Assembly (NCBI RefSeq): GCF_018736105.1
Contig: NZ_CP076135.1
Coordinates: forward strand, 3,966,001 to 4,030,000
Source: Bradyrhizobium sediminis
GTDB lineage: Bacteria; Pseudomonadota; Alphaproteobacteria; Rhizobiales; Xanthobacteraceae
Direction: 5' to 3'
Length of the DNA stretch: 64,000 nucleotides
Every line of letters starts with the position of its first letter. The first letter of the stretch is position 1. The notes under the pieces were generated by a model that saw nothing but the letters and a program-made list of their open reading frames with translations, ran no database searches and was not told where the DNA came from. Made by a program: the position numbers and the translations under genes. This document shows positions 18,183 to 27,141 of the stretch, in pieces.

Positions 18183-21173
18183 ATGGCGGCAACGCAGACC
18201 GATAAGTCTGGAAATTCGGCTGAAAACAGCGCCCTTGCAGCGCGCCTGACCCGCGAGATTACCGGGGACGTATTTTTCGACCCGTTCAACCGCGGCCGCT
18301 ACGCCACCGACGCCTCATTTTATCAACTCATGCCGGCAGGGGTCGTGATCCCCCGGACCATGGACGAGGCGCTGCGGGCGCTCGCGATTGTCCGCGACGA
18401 CGGGCGGGTCGTGACGCCGCGCGGCGGCGGGACCTCGCAATGCGGCCAGACCGTCAATCACGGCATCGTCATCGATTTCTCCAAACACCTGAACCGCATC
18501 GTCTCGCTCGACGTCGAGAGCCGCTCTTGCGTGGTCGAGCCGGGCATCGTGCTCGACGACCTCAACCGGCAGCTCCGAAAGCATGGGCTGTGGTTCCCGG
18601 TCGATGTCTCCACCGCCTCACGCGCCACCATCGGCGGCATGGCCGGTAACAATTCCTGCGGCGGCCGTTCGCTGCGCTACGGCACCATGCGCGACAACAC
18701 GCTGGCGATGGACGCGGCCCTGGCCGACGGCAAGCAGCTGCATTTCGGCGAGGTCAGTCCCGGCGACAACGGCCCCGATCTGTTTCGCGACATGCTCGAT
18801 CTCGGCGCGCGCGAGGCCGCCGAGATCGCCGAGAAATTTCCGAAAGTGCAGCGCCGCGTCGGCGGCTATAATCTCGATGCGCTGGTGCCGCGCAATGCAC
18901 CCAACAACTTGGCGCATCTGCTGGTCGGCTCGGAAGGCACGCTGGCCTTCACCACCCAGATCGAGCTCAAACTGTGGCCGGTGATCCGCAACAAGGTGCT
19001 CGGCGTCTGCCACTTCGGCAGTTTCTACGAGGCGATGAACGCCGCTCAGCATCTGGTGAAACTGCGCCCGATCGCGGTCGAACTGGTCGACCGCACTATG
19101 CTGGCGTTGGGCCGCGAGATCGCGATGTTCCAGCCGATCATCGGCACCGCGGTGCGCGGCGATCCCGATGCGGTGCTGATCGTCGAGTTTGCCGAGGAGG
19201 ACCAGGCCGAGAATATCAGGCGCCTGAAACAACTCGGCGGGCTGATGGGCGACCTCGGCTTCGGCTGGAACAACCCGCAGCGCAAATGGGGCGGCGTGGT
19301 CGAGATCACAGAGCCCGCACTGCAAACAGGGATCGCCGAATTCCGCGCCGCCGGCCTCAACGTCATGATGTCGATGAAGCAGGAGGGCAAGCCCGTCTCC
19401 TTTGTCGAGGACTGCGCGGTGCCGCTGCCGCACCTCGCCGACTATACCGCCCGGCTCAACGAGATCTTCGCCAGGCACGGCACCCGCGGCACCATGTATG
19501 CGCACGCCTCCGAAGGCTGCCTGCATGTGCGCCCGGTACTCAATTTGAAGCTGGAGAAAGACGTCGCGGCGATGCGCGCCATCGCCGAAGACACTTTTGC
19601 GATGGTGCGCGAGTACAAGGGCTCGCATTCCGGCGAGCACGGCGACGGCATGGTGCGCTCGGAATTCCACGAGGCGATGTTCGGCCCGCGCATCATCGCC
19701 GACTTCCGCGAGGTCAAGCACCGCTTCGATCCGGACAATGTGCTCAATCCCGGCAAGATCGTCGATGCGCCCAAGATGGACGATCGCACGTTGTTTCGCT
19801 ATCCGCCGGACTACCGCGTGCCTGAGCTGAAGACGGCGCTGGACTGGTCCACTTATCCCGGCGCCGGCGGCGGTTTCCAGGGCGCGGTTGAAATGTGCAA
19901 CAACAACGGCGCCTGCCGCAAGCTCGAGGGCGGCGTGATGTGCCCGTCCTATCGCGCCACCCGCAACGAGAAGGACGTCACGCGCGGGCGCGCCAACACG
20001 CTGCGGCTGGCGATCTCCGGCCAGTTGGGTCCGGATGCGCTCGCCTCCGACGAGATGATGGACACGATGAAGCTCTGCGTGTCCTGCAAGGCCTGCCGCC
20101 ACGAATGCCCCACCGGCGTGGACATGGCCAAGATGAAGATCGAGGTGCTGGCGGCGCGCGCAGCCCGGCAAGGGCTTTCGTTGCGCGACCGGCTGGTGGG
20201 CTATCTCCCCCGCTACGCCGCGCTGGCCTCGCGCTTCGCCCCGCTCGCCAATCTTCGCAACAACAGTCCCCTGTTGCGAAAGCTGTTCGAGAAATTCGCC
20301 GGCATCAGCGCGCGGCGCGCCCTGCCCGAATGGCGGCGCGACATGTTCCGGTCCGATGCCGAGACGGTCGGCCCGGCCGATGGCCGCGAAGTCGTATTGT
20401 TCGCCGATACCTTCAACCGCGCCTATGAGCGCGAAAACCTCGACGCCGCGCTGCGGGTGCTGGTCGCGGGCGGATACCGCGTCCACATTCCGAAACCCGT
20501 TGATAACGGCCGGCCGCTGTGCTGCGGGCGGACGTTCCTCTCGGCCGGGCTGGTCGATCAGGCCCGCACTGAGCTGGACCGGCTTGTTGCGACCTATGCG
20601 CCGTTCACCACGCGCGGCATGCCGATCATTGGCCTTGAGCCGAGTTGCCTCCTGACCCTGCGCGACGAACTGCTGTCGCTGCGATCCGACGACACCGCCA
20701 GGGGCATCAGCGCACATGCGCTGCTATTCGAGGAATTCTTGGTGCGCGAGGCCGAGGCCGGCCGGCTGCAACTGCCGCTCGGACCGGTCGCCGCGAAGAC
20801 GATCGTACACGGCCACTGCCACCAGAAATCATTCGGCGCGTTCAAGCCGGTCGAGCAGGTGCTTCGGCTGGTTCCCGACCTCAATGTCGAGACCATCGAA
20901 TCCAGTTGCTGCGGCATGGCCGGCGCGTTCGGCTACGGCGCCGAGACCTACCAGGCCTCGATGGAGATGGCTGAGCTGTCGCTGCTGCCCGCCGTCAGGC
21001 GCGCCGACGCCGCAACGCTTGTTGTCGCCGACGGCACCTCGTGCCGGCACCAGATCAAGGACGGCGCCGGGCGCGGCGCCCTGCATGTCGCGCGCGTGCT
21101 GGCGATGAGCCTCGACAACGCGCGCTCCACCCCCTATTCCTCGCCGATCACAAAGGATCCGATCCATGGCTGA
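18183..21173 (+). CDS. FAD-binding / Fe-S oxidoreductase, YdiJ type (D-2-hydroxyacid dehydrogenase)
   Basis: A 996-residue fusion with the layout of E. coli YdiJ (about 1018 residues), which oxidises D-2-hydroxyglutarate. Domains in order: PCMH-type FAD-binding (residues 40-275, RGGGTSQCGQ loop), FAD-oxidase C-terminal (about 280-540, with HGDGMVRSEF), a two-cluster ferredoxin region (about 565-660, ending in CVSCKACRHECPTG), then two CCG domains with RPLCCGRTF and SSCCGMAGAFGYG. The protein is cytoplasmic or membrane-associated and passes electrons to the quinone pool. It overlaps the GlcG-like gene by eight bases. Glycolate or D-lactate are alternative substrates. Confidence 0.9.
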   Translation: MAATQTDKSGNSAENSALAARLTREITGDVFFDPFNRGRYATDASFYQLMPAGVVIPRTMDEALRALAIVRDDGRVVTPRGGGTSQCGQTVNHGIVIDFSKHLNRIVSLDVESRSCVVEPGIVLDDLNRQLRKHGLWFPVDVSTASRATIGGMAGNNSCGGRSLRYGTMRDNTLAMDAALADGKQLHFGEVSPGDNGPDLFRDMLDLGAREAAEIAEKFPKVQRRVGGYNLDALVPRNAPNNLAHLLVGSEGTLAFTTQIELKLWPVIRNKVLGVCHFGSFYEAMNAAQHLVKLRPIAVELVDRTMLALGREIAMFQPIIGTAVRGDPDAVLIVEFAEEDQAENIRRLKQLGGLMGDLGFGWNNPQRKWGGVVEITEPALQTGIAEFRAAGLNVMMSMKQEGKPVSFVEDCAVPLPHLADYTARLNEIFARHGTRGTMYAHASEGCLHVRPVLNLKLEKDVAAMRAIAEDTFAMVREYKGSHSGEHGDGMVRSEFHEAMFGPRIIADFREVKHRFDPDNVLNPGKIVDAPKMDDRTLFRYPPDYRVPELKTALDWSTYPGAGGGFQGAVEMCNNNGACRKLEGGVMCPSYRATRNEKDVTRGRANTLRLAISGQLGPDALASDEMMDTMKLCVSCKACRHECPTGVDMAKMKIEVLAARAARQGLSLRDRLVGYLPRYAALASRFAPLANLRNNSPLLRKLFEKFAGISARRALPEWRRDMFRSDAETVGPADGREVVLFADTFNRAYERENLDAALRVLVAGGYRVHIPKPVDNGRPLCCGRTFLSAGLVDQARTELDRLVATYAPFTTRGMPIIGLEPSCLLTLRDELLSLRSDDTARGISAHALLFEEFLVREAEAGRLQLPLGPVAAKTIVHGHCHQKSFGAFKPVEQVLRLVPDLNVETIESSCCGMAGAFGYGAETYQASMEMAELSLLPAVRRADAATLVVADGTSCRHQIKDGAGRGALHVARVLAMSLDNARSTPYSSPITKDPIHG

Positions 21174-21594
21174 ACTGACCCTCGATGTCGCCCGCAAGAT
21201 TCTCGATGCGGCGCTTGCCAAGGCCATCGAAAAGAAACTGAAACCGCTGGTCATCACCGTCCTCGATGCGCGCGGATGCGTGAAAATCTCAGCGGCGCAG
21301 GACGGCACCAGCCTGCTGCGCAGCGAGGTCGCCCATGGCAAGGCCTACGGCGCACTGGCGATGGGTATGGGTTCACGGGCGCTGTTCCAGCGCGCGCAGG
21401 AGCAGGCCTATTTCATCAGCGCGGTGAATACGATGGCGCAGGGCCGCTTGATCCCGGTGCCCGGCGGGGTTCTGGTCCAGGACGGTAGCACCCTGCTCGG
21501 CGCAGTCGGCGTCAGCGGCGACACATCTGACAATGACGAGATCTGCGCGATCGCGGGCATCGAGGCCGCCGGCTTGAAGGCCAACGCGGGATAG
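21166..21594 (+). CDS. GlcG/HbpS family protein
   Basis: A 142-residue protein of the GlcG/HbpS fold, with the pattern LTLDVARKILDAALAKAIEK, HGKAYGALAMGMGSRAL and VPGGVLVQDGSTLLGAVGVS typical of the family. Members bind haem or cobalamin-like ligands, or sit in glycolate and diol operons with unclear roles. Its start lies inside the last codons of the upstream FAD/Fe-S gene (eight-base overlap), so the two are translated together and the protein probably supports or stabilises that enzyme. No signal peptide is seen. Confidence 0.88.
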   Translation: MAELTLDVARKILDAALAKAIEKKLKPLVITVLDARGCVKISAAQDGTSLLRSEVAHGKAYGALAMGMGSRALFQRAQEQAYFISAVNTMAQGRLIPVPGGVLVQDGSTLLGAVGVSGDTSDNDEICAIAGIEAAGLKANAG

Positions 21595-21622
21595 ACGGCA
21601 CCTCTGCAATTTCCGCAAGAAC

Positions 21623-21642
21623 GATCGGCTGTCGTGCCGATC
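21623..21642 (+). terminator. Possible terminator hairpin after the GlcG gene
   Basis: A perfect 7-bp stem, GATCGGC and GCCGATC, around a TGTCGT loop, 28 bases after the stop. There is no T-run, so this is a weak call. Confidence 0.35.
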
Positions 21643-21841
21643 CGATACGCGCCGTCAACCGGAGGCGATGGCTCGCTCCATAGGCACACGTCCTTTGGTT
21701 ACGCTTGGCCGTCGCGTCTTGCGAGCCAAGATCGATTGCCTATTGGAAAGCCTCTAAGATGCCGCACAGGCCGTAGCCTGGCTATGTGATTCATCATATT
21801 ATTCATGGTTATTCTGTATTTATTTCCTGGACACTGAGTGA

Positions 21842-22840
21842 ATGGACGACGAATTCAAGCGTGAATTGCTGGAAAGACTGAAAGCGATCGAGGAGCGGCT
21901 GGACGGCCTGGACACCAGCCAGAGCCAGCTGCAGGAGGCATACGCAAGGTCTCGAGCGCACCTCCGCAGGTTCTGGTTGCGTCCGCCGATGTGGACCTTC
22001 GAACAGCACTCCCCTCGCCCGCTCGACCTGCGTTCACTACCAGCGCCACCAAGTCTGCCAAAACACGTTCCCACCATCGCAGTCGTGACTCCGAGTTTCA
22101 ATCACGGCCAGTTCCTGGCAGCGACAATCGACAGCGTGATCGGCCAAAACTATCCGGCGCTGTCATACCATGTTCAGGACGGCGGATCCGAGGACGACAC
22201 CGTGGCTATCCTGAAAGGCTATGCTGACAAGATCAGTTGGCGCAGCGAGCCGGATAAGGGACAGTCCGATGCGATCAACCAGGGCTTCGCCGGCGTCGAC
22301 GGCGACATCATGGCGTACCTCAACAGCGACGATATCCTGCTCCCCGGCGCATTGACCTATGTCGCCAAATTCTTCGCAGAGCGACCCGACATCGACGTTG
22401 TTTACGGGCATCGCATCTTTATCGACTATGCCGGCTCTGAAATCGGTCGCGCCATCTTGCCGGCGCATAGTATCGAGGCGCTGCGCTATGCCGGCTATGT
22501 TCCGCAGGAAACCATGTTCTGGCGCCGCCGGGTGTGGGACGCCGTCGGACCGATGGACCGCAACTTTCACTATGCGCTGGACTGGGACTTCATGTTGCGG
22601 GCGCAAGCCGCAGGATTCAAGTTCGCGCGAGCGCGACGATTTCTCGCCTGCTTTCGCGTGCATGACGCCCAGAAGACGACCAAGAACTACGAACTCGGAC
22701 GAAAGGAGATGCAGAGGCTGCGCTTGAGAAACCTCGGCTACGTCCCATCCCAGCTCGAAATATCCCGTGCGATCGCGCCCTATTTGCTACGTCAGTTTAT
22801 TTGTCACTGGAGCTACCGGCTCGGTCTTTTGAGACATTGA
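21842..22840 (+). CDS. Family 2 glycosyltransferase with N-terminal coiled coil
   Basis: A 332-residue protein. Residues 1-40 (FKRELLERLKAIEERLDGLD and on) form a charged heptad stretch. The GT-A domain follows from about 75, with IAVVTPSFNHGQFL, the diphosphate-binding HVQDGGSEDDT and the metal motif AYLNSDDIL (NSDD). Later HYALDWDFMLRAQAAG is the acceptor/catalytic-base region. It resembles polysaccharide chain-extending enzymes. The 60 bases in front of the gene are strikingly AT-rich for this genome. It ends six bases from the convergent exporter ATPase gene. Confidence 0.88.
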   Translation: MDDEFKRELLERLKAIEERLDGLDTSQSQLQEAYARSRAHLRRFWLRPPMWTFEQHSPRPLDLRSLPAPPSLPKHVPTIAVVTPSFNHGQFLAATIDSVIGQNYPALSYHVQDGGSEDDTVAILKGYADKISWRSEPDKGQSDAINQGFAGVDGDIMAYLNSDDILLPGALTYVAKFFAERPDIDVVYGHRIFIDYAGSEIGRAILPAHSIEALRYAGYVPQETMFWRRRVWDAVGPMDRNFHYALDWDFMLRAQAAGFKFARARRFLACFRVHDAQKTTKNYELGRKEMQRLRLRNLGYVPSQLEISRAIAPYLLRQFICHWSYRLGLLRH

Positions 22841-22846
22841 TCGGCG

Positions 22847-23635
22847 CTATTGCCCTTCGGCAACCGACTCCGTGTATTGCTTGATGACATTGCCGATCGG
22901 CCCCAGCTCCCTGACGCGGCCCTGATCCAGCCAGACGCCCATGGTGCACCAGCGGCTGCACAGCTTGAGATCATGCGAAGCCAGCACCATCACGCTGGCG
23001 CGCTCAATGAAATTCTGGACCCGCGCTTCGGCCTTGCCCATGAAATGCGCGTCGCCGGCCAGGATCCATTCATCCATCAGCAGAATTTCCGGTTTGAAGC
23101 ACGTCGCGACCGCAAAACCGAGCCGCAGTATCATTCCGGTCGAATAGGTCCGCACCGGCATGTCGAGGTAATCGCCGAGTTCGGTGAATTTGACGATGTC
23201 CGGCAGGTGCTCTTCGATCGCGCCGGGCGACAACCCGAGCAGAAGGGCTCGCAGGCGAATGTTCTCATAGCCACTCAGATCTGCATCGATTCCGAGACTG
23301 ATGTCGAACATCGGGGAAATCCGCCCGTGCGTGACGACACGGCCTTCGATGGGCTCGTAGATTCCCGCCATGGTCCGCAACAACGTGGTCTTTCCGGCGC
23401 CGTTGGCCCCGATCAGCGCCAGCCGATCTCCCGCCGACAGCGAAAGCGACACCTCGCGCAACGCCTCGATAATGATCTTGTGATTCGCGTCGCGCCCGAT
23501 CTTGCCCGCCGATCCATGGAAGAGCACACGCTTCTTCAGGGAACGCGAACCTCCCTGATAGACCGGAAACGAAACCGACACCCGGTCCAGGCTGACGATC
23601 GGCTCGCGCTCTCCTACAGACATCATCGAACTCAT
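22847..23635 (-). CDS. ABC-2 polysaccharide exporter, ATP-binding subunit (Wzt/KpsT/TagH type)
   Basis: A 262-residue ATPase. Walker A is GANGAGKTT; the signature is the polysaccharide-exporter form YSTGMILRLGFA; Walker B is EILLMDEWILAGDAHF; the switch His is in LASHDLKL. The ATG at 23635 overlaps the permease stop as ATGA, so the two are translationally coupled; the longer frame upstream is the antisense of the permease and is not coding. It lacks the C-terminal carbohydrate-binding domain of Wzt proteins that recognise capped O-antigens, so it is more like KpsT or a short Wzt. It works with the adjacent permease. Confidence 0.92.
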   Translation of the reverse strand: MSSMMSVGEREPIVSLDRVSVSFPVYQGGSRSLKKRVLFHGSAGKIGRDANHKIIIEALREVSLSLSAGDRLALIGANGAGKTTLLRTMAGIYEPIEGRVVTHGRISPMFDISLGIDADLSGYENIRLRALLLGLSPGAIEEHLPDIVKFTELGDYLDMPVRTYSTGMILRLGFAVATCFKPEILLMDEWILAGDAHFMGKAEARVQNFIERASVMVLASHDLKLCSRWCTMGVWLDQGRVRELGPIGNVIKQYTESVAEGQ

Positions 23636-24462
23636 ATCCAGTAAGCAATCCTGGCGCGAAAACGGACAAAGACCAGAGTTGTCGCAACGAGATTTACCGC
23701 CGTCATCGCCAGCGTCGCCATGACCGTTTGCGCGGACGGCAGGGAGCCGAGCAAGGGAGCACGCACGCTCTCGATCAGGTGAAACAGCGGGTTTGCGTAG
23801 GCAAGATATACACGCGAGCCGAGCAATTCCGGAGCCCAGATGATGGGCGTGATCAGGAACGCCATCTGGATGAGGCTGGTTATGATGCGGGGGATATCGC
23901 GAAACCTCGCGGAAACCATTCCGATGGCAAGGCTGACGAGCAGAGCGTTGAACACCAGCAGCAGAAATGCCGGAATGGCGTACAGCGCGACCGCTCCCGG
24001 CCAAACCTCGAAATACAGGATCAACGCGATGTAGATCGGCAGATCATGCGCAAACAGGATCGCCTTGCTGAAGACAAAGCGGAAGGCGTGAAGCGAATAG
24101 GGCAAGCGGATCTGCTTGATGTAACTCTCCGAGCTCGAGAACAGCGTGCCGGCGTCTACCAGGATCGAACTGATGAAGCCCCAGACAATCAGTCCAGCAC
24201 AGACATATGGCAACAGCTGCTGGATCGGCATGTTGAATAGCTGCGAGTAGATCGCCCCCAGTGCAATGACCGTGATCGCCGTGTTCGCCGTTGACCAGAA
24301 CGGCCCCAGCGTGGAACGTCGGTATCGATAGAGGATGTCATTCCAGCCAAGCTTGATCCAAAGCGGCCGCAGCTTGATGGCGGTCACGAAGTCGGCGATC
24401 GCGAGATTAAACTGGCTGGTTGGGTTTCGTTTTTCGAGCACAACCACGGATCCCTGAAACAA
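23632..24462 (-). CDS. ABC-2 polysaccharide exporter, permease subunit (Wzm/KpsM type)
   Basis: A 276-residue protein with six hydrophobic segments. The N-terminal WIKLGWNDILYRYRRSTLGP is the amphipathic gate-helix motif of polysaccharide ABC-2 permeases, and LITPIIWAPELL with the following FHLIESVRAPLLG is the typical C-terminal half. It moves a lipid-linked glycan across the inner membrane. It lies upstream of and overlaps its ATPase, and is divergent from the two-domain glycosyltransferase over a 275-base region that presumably holds both promoters. Confidence 0.92.
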   Translation of the reverse strand: MFQGSVVVLEKRNPTSQFNLAIADFVTAIKLRPLWIKLGWNDILYRYRRSTLGPFWSTANTAITVIALGAIYSQLFNMPIQQLLPYVCAGLIVWGFISSILVDAGTLFSSSESYIKQIRLPYSLHAFRFVFSKAILFAHDLPIYIALILYFEVWPGAVALYAIPAFLLLVFNALLVSLAIGMVSARFRDIPRIITSLIQMAFLITPIIWAPELLGSRVYLAYANPLFHLIESVRAPLLGSLPSAQTVMATLAMTAVNLVATTLVFVRFRARIAYWI

Positions 24463-24737
24463 AAATCTATCCTACCACAAGCAATACCGGCCCGAGTAAG
24501 CTTGCTGAGGTCGAAAGAATACCGGTATCACCTCGACAGAGCAGCTCCAATAACCCCGCGCATCCGCCTCGGCGGCGCCATCGCCGCAGTCTCTTTCTTC
24601 GGCCATCGCATATCCAGGTTGCAGATGATACGAACATCGGTCTGAATGCAGGCATCCGGTCAACACGGCCGGAATCATCGGATCCAGTGATTTGAAAGAA
24701 ACGAGACTGCGGCTGTTGACGGACTGGGAAAGACTAC

Positions 24738-27113
24738 ATGACTGGCGCTGTTCACCCAACGGATTTTAGGCCTGTCGTCGCCTTGTTCTGCACGCGCGGG
24801 ATGGAAGATTTCCTGTCAAACGCCATTAAGGGAATTTTGCAGACAGGCGTCGAGGCCAGTCAAATCCATGTTGGTTGCCCCCTCAATGCGCAGAGATCGG
24901 TGAAGAGCGTCGCAAGATCGCATTCCTCCGATATTCAGGTAATCTCCAGCCAGGAACTCTCCGGGAACGCGGGCGGGATGACGGAGTATTCCCGCTTCGG
25001 ATCGCGTCCATTTACCGATATTTCATGGAGGAAGATACTTTTCCTTCGGCAATTGATTGGGATTCACCCGCGTGTGGTCTATGCGGACCTGGACGTTTCC
25101 TGGATGAGGAATCCGCTTCCGTATCTCATTCAGGTGGCGATGGTCTATCCAATCGCCATCCAGACCGAAGGGTTACCTCGATTCCCGCCTGCGCTGTGCC
25201 TGGGATTTGTGTCGCTTGCGAAAACTGAAACGGCGTTCGCCTTTCTCGATGCTTTGATCGCGCTTCGCTCCACACAGCTCGGCGGCGGCGCCAGCCTCGA
25301 CGATCAGGCCGCCTGCCAACAGCTCATCGAAGACGACGTCACATGGCTGCGCGATATGTATTTCCTGCCCGAGGCGCTATTCCTGAATGGGCTTGGCTAC
25401 CGAAATTTGCAGAATGCCGGCGAGTGTCCGTGTCCGATGGAAGGTGAGCTTCTGCCGTTCGTGTTCCACGCAAACTGGACGGTTGGAATTGACAACAAGC
25501 GCAAGCTGCTGGCCGCCACAGGCACCTGGCTGGCCGGAGAAACGCCACCGGCCGACCAGTCGACGACAACGGGGGAATCCCTGCCGGATGCCGCGCGCGA
25601 CGCTGCAGCGCATATGGAATCGTCTCCGTTGTTCACGGTCATTTTCCCCGTCTTCGATGTCCGCGGCGATGTCGCTGAGCGCGTCCGGCACTGGATCGAG
25701 AGGCAGGACCTAGACGGCAAATTATACCGCGTCGTGGTGGTTGCTGACACCGACGCGGACCTCGACGAGGCATCTCTGCAAAGGGGGCTCCGAAGCCAGG
25801 ATGCCATTCTGCGCGTGCCGGGCACCGGACGCGAGGCCGATCATTGGAACGCCGGAGCGCGCGAAGCGAAGACGCCCTGGCTGCTCTTTGTCGAGGCTCA
25901 TGGCGTGCCCCAACGCGACAGTCTGTCCGCCCTCGCCGCCTGGATTTCGGCAAACCCCGACGGCGAAGCCTGCAATTTCCGGATCGAAAACATCAACGGT
26001 CATCTGGTCGCCGGCCTCATGCGGCGATGGTTTGCCGATATCCAGTCCGGTTGGGCCGCCCGATCGACGTGGCCGCGCCTCCATCGTACGGCGTTCGCAA
26101 TTCGGCGCGACGTCTTCGAGGAGATCGGACCTTTTGAGGCGGAATACGGGCAGTTTGCGCCGCCGCTGCTTTCCGCCCGCATGGACCAGTCCGGTCATGT
26201 CATTTCCGCGATCCCGACCTCCGTCATCATGCATGACGACGCGCGGGAGATGTCAGCTCATCACGACGATACGGCGAACTACGTGCGCGGGGAGATGGCT
26301 GCACGGACAGCGAACGATCCCGCCTTTTTCGAGAGATATTTCGGCCCCTCGCCGGGTCAGGGTCCAGACATGATCGTGTCGGCGCGGCAAGCGCGCAGCA
26401 TGATCGCTGGTCTGGTAGTGGCGGCGCTGCACCGGCCGCGCGAGGCCTTCCAGCTGTTAAAGCAGACCTGCGCCCTTTGGCCGGCAGCATCGATGGGCTT
26501 GCGAGGCCGGGCGAGGCTGCTCGCCATGCGAACCCGTGCAGATGAAACAGTGGTGATGCGCCTGCCGGTTACGGACGGGATACGGTGGACACGGTTTCTT
26601 GCGGCCCATAGCCGCCTCATTCGCACCGAGCAGATGTATTGGATAGCGCGCAATCCATTGCCATCCCTGCAAACCCGGGTCGGCAAGCGAAGGTGGCCGA
26701 TCGCCACGATCGGTCAGCATGCCATTGTCGGCCTGCATGCCCTGGAGCATCCTGGCGAAGAGGGTTTTCGCTGGACCCAGCCGGTTTTCCTGCTGCGCCT
26801 TGCACTCGTTGCCGGCAAGGGAGTGTTGGCCCTCGAAACACGAAATGTCCGCCCCGGTATCAATGTGTCGGACATCGTTGTTGTGGCCGGAGGACGGATG
26901 CTGTCGCCACAGGATATCGCGCTCGATGAGGCCGGAAACCTGAAGATCGTTATCAAGGCTCCAACGCCACCGCCCGGCGAAATCGATATCGTCGTCATCG
27001 TGCAAGAGCTGGCCGAGCCGCCCGCCGATAACGCGCATGGCCGCCGTCTCGGGCTACCGCTGTTTTCCGTTGGCTTTGAGTGCGCTGGTCCCGGCAACAA
27101 GTCCGGAGTTTAG
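24738..27113 (+). CDS. Two-domain glycosyltransferase with C-terminal beta-rich module
   Basis: A 791-residue protein with three parts. Residues 10-260 look like a nucleotide-diphospho-sugar transferase with a DXD motif in YADLDVSWM. Residues about 295-540 form a GT2-like domain (FTVIFPVFDVRGD) in which the expected DXD is replaced by EAH (LLFVEAHGVP). Residues about 670-780 are a beta-rich module beginning GLHALEHPGEEGFRWT, shared with the next gene. No membrane segment is seen. It probably adds two sugars, or one sugar guided by the second domain. The next gene starts 28 bases later in the same direction. Confidence 0.72.
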   Translation: MTGAVHPTDFRPVVALFCTRGMEDFLSNAIKGILQTGVEASQIHVGCPLNAQRSVKSVARSHSSDIQVISSQELSGNAGGMTEYSRFGSRPFTDISWRKILFLRQLIGIHPRVVYADLDVSWMRNPLPYLIQVAMVYPIAIQTEGLPRFPPALCLGFVSLAKTETAFAFLDALIALRSTQLGGGASLDDQAACQQLIEDDVTWLRDMYFLPEALFLNGLGYRNLQNAGECPCPMEGELLPFVFHANWTVGIDNKRKLLAATGTWLAGETPPADQSTTTGESLPDAARDAAAHMESSPLFTVIFPVFDVRGDVAERVRHWIERQDLDGKLYRVVVVADTDADLDEASLQRGLRSQDAILRVPGTGREADHWNAGAREAKTPWLLFVEAHGVPQRDSLSALAAWISANPDGEACNFRIENINGHLVAGLMRRWFADIQSGWAARSTWPRLHRTAFAIRRDVFEEIGPFEAEYGQFAPPLLSARMDQSGHVISAIPTSVIMHDDAREMSAHHDDTANYVRGEMAARTANDPAFFERYFGPSPGQGPDMIVSARQARSMIAGLVVAALHRPREAFQLLKQTCALWPAASMGLRGRARLLAMRTRADETVVMRLPVTDGIRWTRFLAAHSRLIRTEQMYWIARNPLPSLQTRVGKRRWPIATIGQHAIVGLHALEHPGEEGFRWTQPVFLLRLALVAGKGVLALETRNVRPGINVSDIVVVAGGRMLSPQDIALDEAGNLKIVIKAPTPPPGEIDIVVIVQELAEPPADNAHGRRLGLPLFSVGFECAGPGNKSGV

Positions 27114-27141
27114 GCGGTGTCGCGTCCCAAGAGCGCAGATC

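Noticed and set aside
18618..20717. A 699-codon open frame on the minus strand
   Set aside because: It is antisense to the YdiJ-type gene, whose motifs are unmistakable. The antisense product has no recognisable features.
27037..27141. Longer N-terminus for the second module-bearing glycosyltransferase
   Set aside because: It overlaps the end of the upstream gene and reads as Cys/Pro/Arg-rich sequence unrelated to the family. ATG 27142 fits better.
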